DNA of 64,000 nt, taken from an uncultured Pelagibacteraceae bacterium. GTDB taxonomy: Bacteria; Pseudomonadota; Alphaproteobacteria; Pelagibacterales; Pelagibacteraceae. The stretch covers positions 35,900 to 99,899 of the forward strand of contig CACDSN010000002.1 of the NCBI GenBank assembly GCA_902555465.1, read 5' to 3'. A program made the translations under genes and the position numbers. The notes below the pieces were generated by a model. The model was not told where the DNA came from. It was given only the letters and a program-made list of their open reading frames with translations, and ran no database searches. Shown piece by piece: positions 1-8,215 of this stretch (the stretch's first letter is position 1; each line of letters begins with the position of its first letter).

Positions 1-1104
1 TTCATTCTTTGAATTTTTATATCTAGAATTCATTCTTCTTGATTGGAAAGTTCCACATGATGAGCAGCTTGAAATTTCTCTATATTTACTCTCAGAAGGG
101 AGCCAAACTTCAATATCATAAGTTTTTTCTGCACTAAAACCCATGTCACCAGTGCATAATACAATTTTCCTATATGGAAGATTTAATTTGTCTAAAATCA
201 TAGTAGCACAATTTGTCATTCGTTCTAATTCATCTAAACATTTTGTATTTTCAACTATGCTAACTAATTCTACTTTATAAAACTGATGTTGTCGTATCAT
301 TCCTCTTGTATCTTTGCCATAACTGCCCGCTTCCTTTCTGAAACAGGGTGTAGAAGCAACTAATCTTAAAGGTAAATCATTTAACTTAATAATTTGATTT
401 TTTACTATATTTGTAAGTATTACTTCGGCTGTTGGAATTAAAAATTTTCTCTCATCACCTTTGTCTAATTTAATTTCAAATTGATCATTCTCAAATTTTG
501 GCAATTGACCTGTTCCGTACATTGAATTTTCAGAAGCAAATAAGGGAGGTGATATTTCTTTATATCCGTTTTCTAAAGTATGCACATCAATCATAAAATT
601 TGAAAGCGCTCTTTCCATCATTGCCAATTTATCCTTCACAAATACAAACCTAGCACCTGTTGTTTTTGTTGCTAAATCAAAATCAAGCATTCCTAATTTT
701 TCACCTAATTCATAATGTGATTTTGGTTTAAAATTTTTTGATTTTATTTCGCCCTTTATCTCAATAATTTTATTTTTGTCTTCGCTAGTTCCTTCTGGAA
801 CATCTGAATGTGGAATGTTTGGTATTGCAGAAATTATTTTTTCTAGTTCAATTTTTGTAATTAATTGTTCATCCGATATTTTTTTAATTTTTGAAGAAAT
901 TTCTTTTGATATTTCAAACATTTTTTTATCTTTTGATTTAGATATATCTTTCTTTTGCTTTTCTAAAGCTTCTTTTTCAAAAATAAGTTGTCTATTTTTT
1001 TTATCTAGATTGAGGATATTTTCTATTGAAGCAGAATTGTTTCTATTTGAAATTTTTTTTTTAAAAATGTCAAAATTATCTCTAATAAACTTTATATCAT
1101 GCAT
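1..1104 (-). CDS. serS: Seryl-tRNA synthetase, C-terminus cut off by window edge
   Basis: Class II aminoacyl-tRNA synthetase that charges tRNA-Ser in the cytoplasm. It is absent from the ORF track because it runs off the left edge; I read it by reverse-translating the sequence. The start is ATG at 1102-1104 (MHDIKFIRDNFD), and 368 codons are present without a stop, against about 420 for the family. Residues 1-105 form the charged N-terminal coiled coil that grips tRNA. Motif 2 is visible near residue 258 (CFRKEAGSYGKDTRGMIR); motif 3 lies outside. The start overlaps the tatC stop by 8 bp, so it is probably the last or a late gene of the dgt-argS-nagZ-scpAB-tatABC run. Confidence 0.95.
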   Translation of the reverse strand, partial: MHDIKFIRDNFDIFKKKISNRNNSASIENILNLDKKNRQLIFEKEALEKQKKDISKSKDKKMFEISKEISSKIKKISDEQLITKIELEKIISAIPNIPHSDVPEGTSEDKNKIIEIKGEIKSKNFKPKSHYELGEKLGMLDFDLATKTTGARFVFVKDKLAMMERALSNFMIDVHTLENGYKEISPPLFASENSMYGTGQLPKFENDQFEIKLDKGDERKFLIPTAEVILTNIVKNQIIKLNDLPLRLVASTPCFRKEAGSYGKDTRGMIRQHQFYKVELVSIVENTKCLDELERMTNCATMILDKLNLPYRKIVLCTGDMGFSAEKTYDIEVWLPSESKYREISSCSSCGTFQSRRMNSRYKNSKNE

Positions 1105-1873
1105 TTTTTTCTCTTTCGCGTTTCAAATTTTTTGACTCAATGATGTTTACAGAAATTATAGATAATTCATATAATAATAAAAGTGGTATTGCTAATCCTA
1201 TTTGTGTAATTGGGTCAGGGGGTGTGAGAATAGCAGCAGCTGCAAATATTATTACTACAACATATTTTCTTCTCTCTTTTAAAAATTTTGAGTCTATAAA
1301 TCCAATTCTTGCTAGCAAACTTAGAACAATAGGTAATTGAAAACTTAAGCCGAAAGCAAATATTAGTTTCATTACTAGTGACAAATATTCATTTACTTTA
1401 GCTTCTAATTGGATTGGCAAATTTGTATTTACACCTAAACTTTCAAAAGATAAAAAAAACTTTATAGCTAATGGCATAATTAAATAATAAACAAGCATAC
1501 CTCCAAGTAAAAATAATAGTGGAGTTAAAACTAGATAAGGCATTATTGCCTTTTTTTCATGTTTATAAAGACCAGGAGCAATAAATTTCCATACCTGAAT
1601 AAGTATAAAGGGACTCGTGGCAAAAAAAGCTGAAAAGAAAGATACTTTTATGTAAGTTAAAAATGTCTCTTGCAATGCAGTAAAAATTAATCTTCGTTCA
1701 ATATTATCTTCTTTTACAGCATTTGCATATGGTTCAACTAAAAATCCATAAATATGATCTGAAAAAATATAACAAATTATAAACAAAATTACTAAAAAAA
1801 TTAATGAATGAATAAGTCTTTGTCTTAATTCTGTTAAATGACTTATAAAACCTGTTTCTTTCTCAGACATCAT
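1097..1873 (-). CDS. tatC: Twin-arginine translocase subunit TatC
   Basis: Core receptor of the Tat pathway, which exports folded proteins across the inner membrane. The 258-residue product has the family length and six hydrophobic segments. It opens with the conserved cytoplasmic motif (FISHLTELRQRLI) just before the first helix, and the TatC-type segment FIAPGLYKHEKK is near residue 95. Two adjacent ATG codons (1868-1873) make the start uncertain by one codon; either overlaps the tatB stop. It sits in the usual tatA-tatB-tatC order and runs into serS, as in other alphaproteobacteria. Confidence 0.96.
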   Translation of the reverse strand: MMSEKETGFISHLTELRQRLIHSLIFLVILFIICYIFSDHIYGFLVEPYANAVKEDNIERRLIFTALQETFLTYIKVSFFSAFFATSPFILIQVWKFIAPGLYKHEKKAIMPYLVLTPLLFLLGGMLVYYLIMPLAIKFFLSFESLGVNTNLPIQLEAKVNEYLSLVMKLIFAFGLSFQLPIVLSLLARIGFIDSKFLKERRKYVVVIIFAAAAILTPPDPITQIGLAIPLLLLYELSIISVNIIESKNLKREREKNA

Positions 1874-2105
1874 CTTTTTTAGTTAGATCACTTTTTTGTT
1901 TTGATTTATTTTCATTATCATTATAAATATTTTTTGCATCATCCTCGATTGAAGAAACTTCATTTTGAATATTCGATACATATTTTTTAATTGATCCAAT
2001 CCAGCTACCAACTTTTTTTAACATTTTAGGAAAATCTTTAGGACCCACAACAATAATTGCTATGGAAGCTATAATAAAAATTTCTAACCAGCCAATTTGT
2101 GGCAT
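1863..2105 (-). CDS. tatB: Sec-independent translocase protein TatB
   Basis: Partner of TatC in substrate recognition by the Tat system. It is 80 residues long, with one N-terminal membrane helix (about residues 6-21) followed by VGPKDFPKMLKKVG, the TatA/B-type hinge and amphipathic helix, then a charged tail. The VGP-K-P signature after the helix is typical of TatB rather than TatA. The tail is short compared with many TatB proteins. It lies 5 bp after tatA and overlaps tatC by 11 bp. Confidence 0.92.
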   Translation of the reverse strand: MPQIGWLEIFIIASIAIIVVGPKDFPKMLKKVGSWIGSIKKYVSNIQNEVSSIEDDAKNIYNDNENKSKQKSDLTKKDDV

Positions 2106-2110
2106 TGGAA

Positions 2111-2311
2111 TTAATTACTATCTTTTTGGTCTTTATTTTCTTCGGAAACATCTTTGGGTTGATTGTCTTCAATAGAATCTGACGCCATCCCTTTTTTGAA
2201 ACTTTTAATGCCTTTAGCAACATCGCCCATTAAACTAGAAATTTTTCCTCTCCCGAACAAGAGGACAACTAAAATAACAACTATTGCTATCTGCCAAAAA
2301 CCAATACTCAT
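2111..2311 (-). CDS. tatA: Twin-arginine translocase subunit TatA
   Basis: Pore-forming subunit of the Tat export system. The 66-residue product has an N-terminal membrane helix ([18 protein letters not shown]), the FGRGK hinge, then an amphipathic helix ending in the conserved GIKSFKKGM and an acidic tail. Start is ATG at 2309-2311. It follows scpB by 22 bp and precedes tatB, keeping the alphaproteobacterial scpA-scpB-tatA-tatB-tatC order. Confidence 0.95.
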   Translation of the reverse strand: MSIGFWQIAIVVILVVLLFGRGKISSLMGDVAKGIKSFKKGMASDSIEDNQPKDVSEENKDQKDSN

Positions 2312-2333
2312 AAGATATTTATATACTTAATAA

Positions 2334-3050
2334 TTATTTTTTTAAAGGATCTTTTTTAAGATTTTCATCTTCTGCCAAAGTGTCTTGGAGCATTTCATCT
2401 ATATTAGAGTAAATATCTTCAGTTTTTTCATCCTCTTTTTCTTTATAAAATTTACCGGTTCCAAATATCGATTTTTCAACAGAGGATGTATCTATTAATC
2501 CTGCAGCACCTAATTCATCTACAGTTGGAAGATCAGATAGTTTTTGTAGATTAAAATGACTTAAAAAATCATCTGTTGTTACGTATTGTATTGGTTTACC
2601 TGGCACATCTTTGCGACCACCTGGTTTTACCCAGTTTAATTCCATTAATATCTCTAGTGTATTGGTTCCAAAGGCTACTCCTCTTATGTCTTCGATTTCT
2701 GCTCTTGTGACAGGTTGATGATAAACAATAATTGAAAGTGTCTCTATAGCTGCTTTTGAAAGTTTTTTTTCAACTGGCTTATGTTTTGATAACAAATTAG
2801 ATAATTTATCTGAAGTCCTGAATGACCATTTATTTGAAATACAAACTAAATTGATACCTCGATTAGAATAAAAAACTTGTAATTTTTCAAGTGCTTTTTC
2901 TACATTAATTTTTTTTGTAACTTTGTTTTCAATTGACACAATATCTAAAGGAATATTGGATGCAAAAAGAATTGCCTCAATTTCTTTTTCTTGATCTGAA
3001 ACTTTAACCTCTGGAAATTTTACTATATTATTTTTTTTATTTTTAGTCAT
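2334..3050 (-). CDS. scpB: Segregation and condensation protein B
   Basis: Accessory subunit of the SMC-ScpAB condensin that organises and segregates the chromosome. The 238-residue product holds tandem winged-helix domains over roughly residues 20-180; the segment SKAAIETLSIIVYHQPVTRAEI-type and RGV near residue 100-125 is the ScpB core. The C-terminal 50 residues are acidic and low-complexity. Start overlaps the scpA stop by 8 bp, suggesting coupled translation of the two partners. Confidence 0.95.
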   Translation of the reverse strand: MTKNKKNNIVKFPEVKVSDQEKEIEAILFASNIPLDIVSIENKVTKKINVEKALEKLQVFYSNRGINLVCISNKWSFRTSDKLSNLLSKHKPVEKKLSKAAIETLSIIVYHQPVTRAEIEDIRGVAFGTNTLEILMELNWVKPGGRKDVPGKPIQYVTTDDFLSHFNLQKLSDLPTVDELGAAGLIDTSSVEKSIFGTGKFYKEKEDEKTEDIYSNIDEMLQDTLAEDENLKKDPLKK

Positions 3051-3783
3051 TTTTTCTTATATAAATTTTTCCAAACATTTTTTCTTGTTTTAACTGAAAA
3101 TCACCCTCTTTAACTAATTCTAATGAACCAGAAAAAATTCCTGCATTTCCTGTTCTTTTCATTTTTTTATTATTCTTAAAAACTGAAGGTATTAATTCAC
3201 TGAGATTTTTCCAATCTTTTAATTCGCTTTGCAATTCTCTAATTCTTTTTATTCCTTCTTCCATAGTAAAAACTGGTAATTTTGGAATATTTATTTTTTG
3301 AAAATCTTTTGTCGATATAATCATAGAATATGTTTTCAAAACATCAAATAGCTTTAAGGAGTACTGAGAAATATTATTTGATTTAATTTTAGTATTCATT
3401 CCCCGCATAAAAACATCTCTTCCTAATCTTTTTCTTTTAAGCATTTGATCTGATAAAAGTCTGATTAATTCAAGTTTTTTAAGCTGCAGTTTTAATTTTT
3501 CAGCAATTTCATTTGCTTTAAATTCTTCTTCTTCATCAAGGGGCAACAACAACTTTGATTTTAGATATGTAAGCCATGTTGCCATTAAAAGATACTCTGA
3601 AGCAATTTCTAAATTTAAGTTTTTTGTTTTTGAAAGATAATCATTAAATTGATCTACAAGTTTTGTAATCGATATATCTTCAAGGTTAAGTTTTTGATTT
3701 TTTGCTAAATTTAATAGCAAATCTAATGATCCAGAAAAATTATTTAAATCTATTTGAAGTTCATGAGAATCAAAATTTGACAT
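3043..3783 (-). CDS. scpA: Segregation and condensation protein A (kleisin)
   Basis: Kleisin subunit that bridges SMC heads in the condensin complex. The N-terminus contains the kleisin pattern (FSGSLDLLLNLAKNQKLNLEDISI), followed by a helical stretch with EYLLMATWLTYLKSKLLLP near residues 63-81, both diagnostic of ScpA. The C-terminal winged helix is present at the end. Length of 246 residues is normal. It sits 8 bp after nagZ and overlaps scpB. Confidence 0.95.
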   Translation of the reverse strand: MSNFDSHELQIDLNNFSGSLDLLLNLAKNQKLNLEDISITKLVDQFNDYLSKTKNLNLEIASEYLLMATWLTYLKSKLLLPLDEEEEFKANEIAEKLKLQLKKLELIRLLSDQMLKRKRLGRDVFMRGMNTKIKSNNISQYSLKLFDVLKTYSMIISTKDFQKINIPKLPVFTMEEGIKRIRELQSELKDWKNLSELIPSVFKNNKKMKRTGNAGIFSGSLELVKEGDFQLKQEKMFGKIYIRKND

Positions 3784-3791
3784 AGGATAAC

Positions 3792-4763
3792 TTAACTTAA
3801 AAGCTTATAAAATTCAGATGTTTTTTTAATAATAAAAGTATCTACCTTTGGTGCAATTTTAGCTAGTTTAATCATTTCATTCATATTTGCATTACAATGC
3901 AATACCAAGTTGCATCCTGACTCGTATGCTTTTTTTACATTTGTGGAAAAAGAATATTTTAAAGCTTTCATCGAAATGTCATCAGATATTATTATATTTT
4001 TAAATCCAATTTTATTTCTAATATACTTAACCCCTTTTTTTGAATGAGTAATACAGTCATTTTTATCAATAGAATTAAACACAATATGAGCTGTCATAGC
4101 AAAAAGAGATTTTTTATTTTTAAATAATAAAAAATCGTTTTTTTCTAAATAATCTAATTTTTTATTTATATAGGGAAGGCTAAAATGAGTGTCTTGTTTT
4201 GATAGACCGTGCCCAGGTATATGTTTAATGACAGTTGCAATTTTATTGTTATTAAACAAATCTATAGTAATTTTTCCGATTTTATTAATAATTTTCTTAT
4301 TACTAGAATATGATCTATCACCTATAATACTATGAGAAAAGCTTCTCTTAAGATCCAATACAGGTACGGTATTTACATTAATACCGATTAAGTTGAAAAC
4401 ATAAGATATCTGATCTACATATATTTTATAATATAAATCAAATTTTGATTTATTTTTCTTGTATAAATTTCCAAAATATTTGGCTGAAAAAATTGAATTA
4501 TCAACAATATTTTTTAATCTACTTACCCTTCCACCTTCTTCATCTATAAATATAGGGTATTTTGAGTCATTAAAAATATATCTTATAGATTTTACAAGTT
4601 TAGATACTTGTTCAATATTTTTAATATTTCTTTCAAATAAAATTATTCCCCAAGGTTTATATATTTTAATAAATTTTTTTTCATTAAAGGTCATTTTTGT
4701 ACCCTTTAATGAACATATAAAAGATTTTCTATTTTTGAATTTCACTTTTTTAATAAATTCCAA
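3792..4763 (-). CDS. nagZ: Beta-N-acetylhexosaminidase, glycoside hydrolase family 3
   Basis: Cytoplasmic enzyme that removes N-acetylglucosamine from recycled muropeptides. Visible family features are IDEEGGRVSRLK near residue 93, KHIPGHG followed by DTHFSLP near residue 190 (catalytic loop), and SDDISM near residue 260 carrying the nucleophilic Asp. The ORF-track start is a TTG codon (4761-4763), which overlaps the upstream small gene by 22 bp; the next ATG (residue 24) would delete part of the first barrel strand, so the TTG or another rare start is more likely. Genes dgt, argS and scpA around it match the alphaproteobacterial order. Confidence 0.9.
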   Translation of the reverse strand: MEFIKKVKFKNRKSFICSLKGTKMTFNEKKFIKIYKPWGIILFERNIKNIEQVSKLVKSIRYIFNDSKYPIFIDEEGGRVSRLKNIVDNSIFSAKYFGNLYKKNKSKFDLYYKIYVDQISYVFNLIGINVNTVPVLDLKRSFSHSIIGDRSYSSNKKIINKIGKITIDLFNNNKIATVIKHIPGHGLSKQDTHFSLPYINKKLDYLEKNDFLLFKNKKSLFAMTAHIVFNSIDKNDCITHSKKGVKYIRNKIGFKNIIISDDISMKALKYSFSTNVKKAYESGCNLVLHCNANMNEMIKLAKIAPKVDTFIIKKTSEFYKLLS

Positions 4764-4999
4764 AATGAATATTTTTTTTTATTTGAATTTTCGTCATTAT
4801 TTAAATATTTAATTATATCCTCAGTATCATTAGATACTAACGGAAGATTTTGATTATTAGTACTTAGGTAGTTATTAATATTGTTTAAATTTCTAAATGT
4901 TTTTTTTATATTTTTATCTGAGGTGTAAAACCTTATCGAAAAAAAAATAAACAAAAAAATAATAAAGAAAAATGTAAAATATTTAATTTCTTTTAACAT
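4742..4999 (-). CDS. Small single-pass membrane protein between argS and nagZ, possible SPOR-protein remnant
   Basis: An 85-residue product with one strong N-terminal membrane helix (about residues 7-22, FTFFFIIFLFIFFSI) and a polar Asn/Lys-rich tail ending in KKKYSFWNLLKK. I do not recognise a domain. In many alphaproteobacteria the gene between argS and nagZ encodes a membrane-anchored SPOR protein that binds septal peptidoglycan; here the position and the anchor fit but no SPOR fold can be present in the 60-residue tail. The start abuts the argS stop by one base. It is a real gene by its context and its overlap with both neighbours; function is unknown. Confidence 0.7.
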   Translation of the reverse strand: MLKEIKYFTFFFIIFLFIFFSIRFYTSDKNIKKTFRNLNNINNYLSTNNQNLPLVSNDTEDIIKYLNNDENSNKKKYSFWNLLKK

Positions 5000-6732
5000 T
5001 ACATTTTTTCTGGAGTTGATACATTCATTATATTCATGCCTGATTTTATGACATTAGAAATGGCCTTCAAAAATATTAATTTATCATCTGAAATTTTATT
5101 TTGGTTATTTATAAACCTTTTTTCTGGAACTTCTTTACCTAAGTTCCAATAAGAATGAAATAGAGATGCTAACTCATATAAAAATGTTGTTATTCTATGT
5201 GGTTCAAGTTTAGAACAAGAAACATTTATACAATTAGGCCATTCAGATAATTTTTTTAATATATTTATTTCATCATTAGAATATTCAAAATCAAATTTAG
5301 ATATATCAATTTCAGAATTAATATTTTTATTAAGGTGTCTAAAAACTGATGATATTCGGGCATAGCAATATTGAACATAATAAAGTGGATTTTCTTTAGA
5401 TTTTTCAACTACATTATCAAAGTCAAAATCTAGCTCTACATCGCTACTTCTATTTAACATAATAAATCTTGTAGCATCTCTTCCGACCTCATCAATTAAA
5501 TCATCAACTGTTATATAATCACCTTTTCGTTTCGACATTTTAAATGGTTTTTTATCTTTAATCAGCTTAACTAATTGGCTTACTTTGCAAATAAGTTTAC
5601 CTTTAGAGTTAGATAATGCGTCAACGGAAGAGGTAATCCTTTTTATATATCCAGAATGATCGGCACCTAGAATATTAATAAGATAGTCAAATTTTCTATC
5701 TAATTTATTTTTATGATATGCAACATCACTAGCAAAATAAGTCCAGGACCCGTCTGATTTTTGAAGTGCACGGTCTTTATCGTCACCAAAATCAGTCGAT
5801 TTAAAAAGCAATTGCTCGCGCTCAATCCACATACTACTTTTTTCACTAACTGGAGCTTTTATTTTGCCTTTATAAATATAATTATAATCTTGGAGATATT
5901 TTACGACTTTTTCAACTTCATTGTTTTCAACAAGCATTTTTTCACTTACAAAATTATCGTGTTCTATGCCTAAACTTTTTAAATTTTTTTTTATTAGTTT
6001 TAATCCTTCTTGGATTGATAAATTCCTTAAGTTGTCACCTATTTTTTCAAAATCGTCAAAGTCAAGTTTTTTATTAGCATTAATTATATTTTGTGCAAAT
6101 TCAATTATATAATCTCCAGGATACAAATCTTTATTATCTAAGGGAAAAGCTTCTTTGTTTAAAATTTCTCTTATTCTAAAGTAAACTGACTTTGTATAGT
6201 TTTCTATTTGATTGCCATAATCATTAACATAATATTCTTTTGTTACTTTATGTTTGTTAAATTTTAAAAGGTTTGAAATAATATCACCTAACAATGCACC
6301 TCTACAATGACCAACATGTAATGGTCCTGTTGGGTTAGCTGATACAAATTCAACTAAATATTTATTTTTTTTTTCATTTAGATTAACACCATAATTTTGT
6401 GAATTTTTTATTACATCTTCAACAAATTTAGTCCAAAAAATTGGTTTAAATTTAATGTTTATAAAACCAGGTTTTGCCACAGATATATCGTGAATTAATT
6501 TATCATTATTTTTTAAGTGCACTCTTAAATTTTCAGCTAATGATATAGGTGATTTTTTATTTAATTTTGATAATACCATAGCAACATTGGTTGATATATC
6601 GCTATTAAATTTAGAAGGAGGTATTTCAGCAGTAATTCCATCTAATTTTTCTGGCAAAACTAACTCACCATTTTTTGAAATTTCTATTAAAATATCTTTT
6701 ATTCTTTTTAAGTAATTTTCAAAAATGTTCAT
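4999..6732 (-). CDS. argS: Arginyl-tRNA synthetase
   Basis: Class I synthetase that charges tRNA-Arg. The 577-residue product has the N-terminal tRNA-binding domain, the HIGH motif as NPTGPLHVGHCRG (HVGH at residues 139-142) and the KMSKS loop as KPFKMSKRKGD near residue 402. The C-terminal all-helical anticodon domain ends normally. Start ATG overlaps the dgt stop by 4 bp (ATGA), indicating co-transcription with dgt. Confidence 0.97.
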   Translation of the reverse strand: MNIFENYLKRIKDILIEISKNGELVLPEKLDGITAEIPPSKFNSDISTNVAMVLSKLNKKSPISLAENLRVHLKNNDKLIHDISVAKPGFINIKFKPIFWTKFVEDVIKNSQNYGVNLNEKKNKYLVEFVSANPTGPLHVGHCRGALLGDIISNLLKFNKHKVTKEYYVNDYGNQIENYTKSVYFRIREILNKEAFPLDNKDLYPGDYIIEFAQNIINANKKLDFDDFEKIGDNLRNLSIQEGLKLIKKNLKSLGIEHDNFVSEKMLVENNEVEKVVKYLQDYNYIYKGKIKAPVSEKSSMWIEREQLLFKSTDFGDDKDRALQKSDGSWTYFASDVAYHKNKLDRKFDYLINILGADHSGYIKRITSSVDALSNSKGKLICKVSQLVKLIKDKKPFKMSKRKGDYITVDDLIDEVGRDATRFIMLNRSSDVELDFDFDNVVEKSKENPLYYVQYCYARISSVFRHLNKNINSEIDISKFDFEYSNDEINILKKLSEWPNCINVSCSKLEPHRITTFLYELASLFHSYWNLGKEVPEKRFINNQNKISDDKLIFLKAISNVIKSGMNIMNVSTPEKM

Positions 6733-7847
6733 TTTAAATTATTATAAAGTTTAATGGCAAATCTATCAGTCATTCCAGAAATAAAATCTGAAATAGCTCT
6801 GTTAGTGCCATTTTTAAGTTGGTCTTTTGATATGAATTTTTTAGGATTTTTTTTAATTTTTTTAAATAATTTTTTTATAATTAATTGACCTTCGTTATTT
6901 TTTTTTAAAACAATTTTATTATTATACATTTTTTTTTTTAAAAAATACCTTATTTCATTTACAGAGTTTTTAATTTTATCTGAAAAATCAACAATAAAAA
7001 AATTGGCATTCTTAATATCATTGGTGGATTTTACATTATGAAGTTTGATATTATTTTTTGTATTTTTAATTAAATCTTTTATCATTATATCTATTGAGTC
7101 TCTTATAATTTGATATGTTGCAATTTTATAATTTTGTTTATTTATTTTAATTTTATATTTTTTGTAAATATCTTTAAAAAAATTAATTTCAACAAACTCT
7201 TCTAATTTAAATATATTTGCATTTATACCATCTTGTATATCATGATTATTATATGCTATATCATCTGATAAAGATGAAATCTGCGCTTCTAGTGATGGAT
7301 ATGTTAAAAAGTTTACCTTATTTCTAAATTCTTGAATTCCAATTAAGTTATCCAATAAGTTTAAATTTTCTATTGGCCCATTATGTTTTACTAGACCTTC
7401 GAGTGTTTCAATTGAAAGATTTAATCCATTAAATTTAAGATATTTATTTTCTAAAAACATAACAATTCTTAAAGTTTGTAAATTATGGTCAAAACCTCCA
7501 TATTGATACATCTCTTCATTTAAAGCTTCTTCTCCAGCATGTCCGAACGGTGTATGACCAAGATCATGGGCTAAGCTTAAAGTCTCAGCCAAATCTTCGT
7601 TTAAATTTAGATATCTTGTTATTGAACGTGCTATTTGAGCTACCTCCATTGAATGTGTTATCCTAGTTCTATAATGATCCCCCTCTGTGTTAACAAATAC
7701 TTGAGTTTTATGTTTTAATCTTCTGAAGGATGCGCTGTGTATTATACGGTCTCTATCTCTTTGAAATGGCGTTCTATATTTAGATATAGACTCTTTAATT
7801 ATCCTACCTTTACTTTTAAATAAACCTATCTTTGAGTATTTTTTCAT
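6729..7847 (-). CDS. dgt: dGTPase-like HD-domain triphosphohydrolase
   Basis: Deoxynucleoside triphosphate triphosphohydrolase-like protein of the type encoded next to argS in alphaproteobacteria. The HD metal site is clear: H65 in RITHSMEVAQIA, then AHDLGHTPFGHAGEEAL with the HD pair at 94-95. The N-terminal RTPFQRDRDRI and FRRLKHKTQVF segments are family hallmarks. It is 372 residues, a little shorter than the usual 390-400. It is the first gene of the leftward run ending in serS and faces erpA across a 50-bp divergent gap. Confidence 0.92.
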   Translation of the reverse strand: MKKYSKIGLFKSKGRIIKESISKYRTPFQRDRDRIIHSASFRRLKHKTQVFVNTEGDHYRTRITHSMEVAQIARSITRYLNLNEDLAETLSLAHDLGHTPFGHAGEEALNEEMYQYGGFDHNLQTLRIVMFLENKYLKFNGLNLSIETLEGLVKHNGPIENLNLLDNLIGIQEFRNKVNFLTYPSLEAQISSLSDDIAYNNHDIQDGINANIFKLEEFVEINFFKDIYKKYKIKINKQNYKIATYQIIRDSIDIMIKDLIKNTKNNIKLHNVKSTNDIKNANFFIVDFSDKIKNSVNEIRYFLKKKMYNNKIVLKKNNEGQLIIKKLFKKIKKNPKKFISKDQLKNGTNRAISDFISGMTDRFAIKLYNNLK

Positions 7848-7860
7848 ACTTTAAAATTAA

Positions 7861-7885
7861 ATATTAAGTATTATATTACTAATAT
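7861..7885. promoter_or_regulatory. Bulged inverted repeat in the dgt/erpA divergent promoter gap
   Basis: The 50-bp gap between the divergent starts of dgt and erpA contains ATATTAAGTA (7861-7870) and TACTAATAT (7877-7885), which pair as a 9-bp inverted repeat with one bulged A around a TTATAT centre. It is AT-rich, so chance is possible, but it occupies half the only regulatory space shared by these two transcripts. Candidate operator or overlapping -10 elements; not assigned to any regulator. Confidence 0.3.
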
Positions 7886-7897
7886 CAGTGATCAATA

Positions 7898-8215
7898 ATG
7901 ATAAAAGAAATTAAATTTACCGATAAAGCACTAAAACAGATAAATAACCTGCTATCAAAAAAAGATAAAGGAACTTTTTTTAGAATCGCTATCAAAGGTG
8001 GTGGTTGTTCAGGATTCCAATATGAATTTACAATTGATGATACAAAAGCTGATGATGATTTAAAATATGAAAATATAATAATAGATAAAACCTCAGCGGA
8101 TTTATTGAAGGGTTCTGAAGTAGATTATGTTAGTGAATTAATAGGCTCTCAATTCAAGATAACAAATCCACAATCCAAGTCATCTTGTGGTTGTGGTGTT
8201 TCTTTCTCTCTATAA
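7898..8215 (+). CDS. erpA: Iron-sulfur cluster insertion protein, A-type (ErpA/IscA family)
   Basis: A-type carrier that delivers Fe-S clusters to apoproteins. The three family cysteines are present: C37 in KGGGCSGFQYEF and C97/C99 in SSCGCGVSFSL at the C-terminus. Length of 105 residues is typical. It is first of two plus-strand genes; its stop TAA shares a base with the xthA start (TAATG). The erpA-xthA pairing beside dgt is common in alphaproteobacteria, which supports ErpA rather than IscA. Confidence 0.9.
   Translation: MIKEIKFTDKALKQINNLLSKKDKGTFFRIAIKGGGCSGFQYEFTIDDTKADDDLKYENIIIDKTSADLLKGSEVDYVSELIGSQFKITNPQSKSSCGCGVSFSL

Noticed and set aside
776-1135. Plus-strand ORF of 119 residues opposite serS
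   Set aside because: It is antisense to a clear seryl-tRNA synthetase reading frame and has low-complexity Phe/Ser/Ile composition typical of the complement of Lys/Glu/Asn-rich genes. Other shadow ORFs in the track (for example 2038-2223, 4459-4812, 12092-12361, 22925-23284, 30133-30519, 52401-52772) were dropped for the same reason.
8185-8214. N-terminal extension of xthA in the ORF track
   Set aside because: The ten extra residues lie within erpA in another frame and do not belong to the ExoIII family; the TAATG overlap start at 8215 is preferred. The extensions on kdsA, aapJ, lexA, tsf and lpxD were removed for similar reasons.
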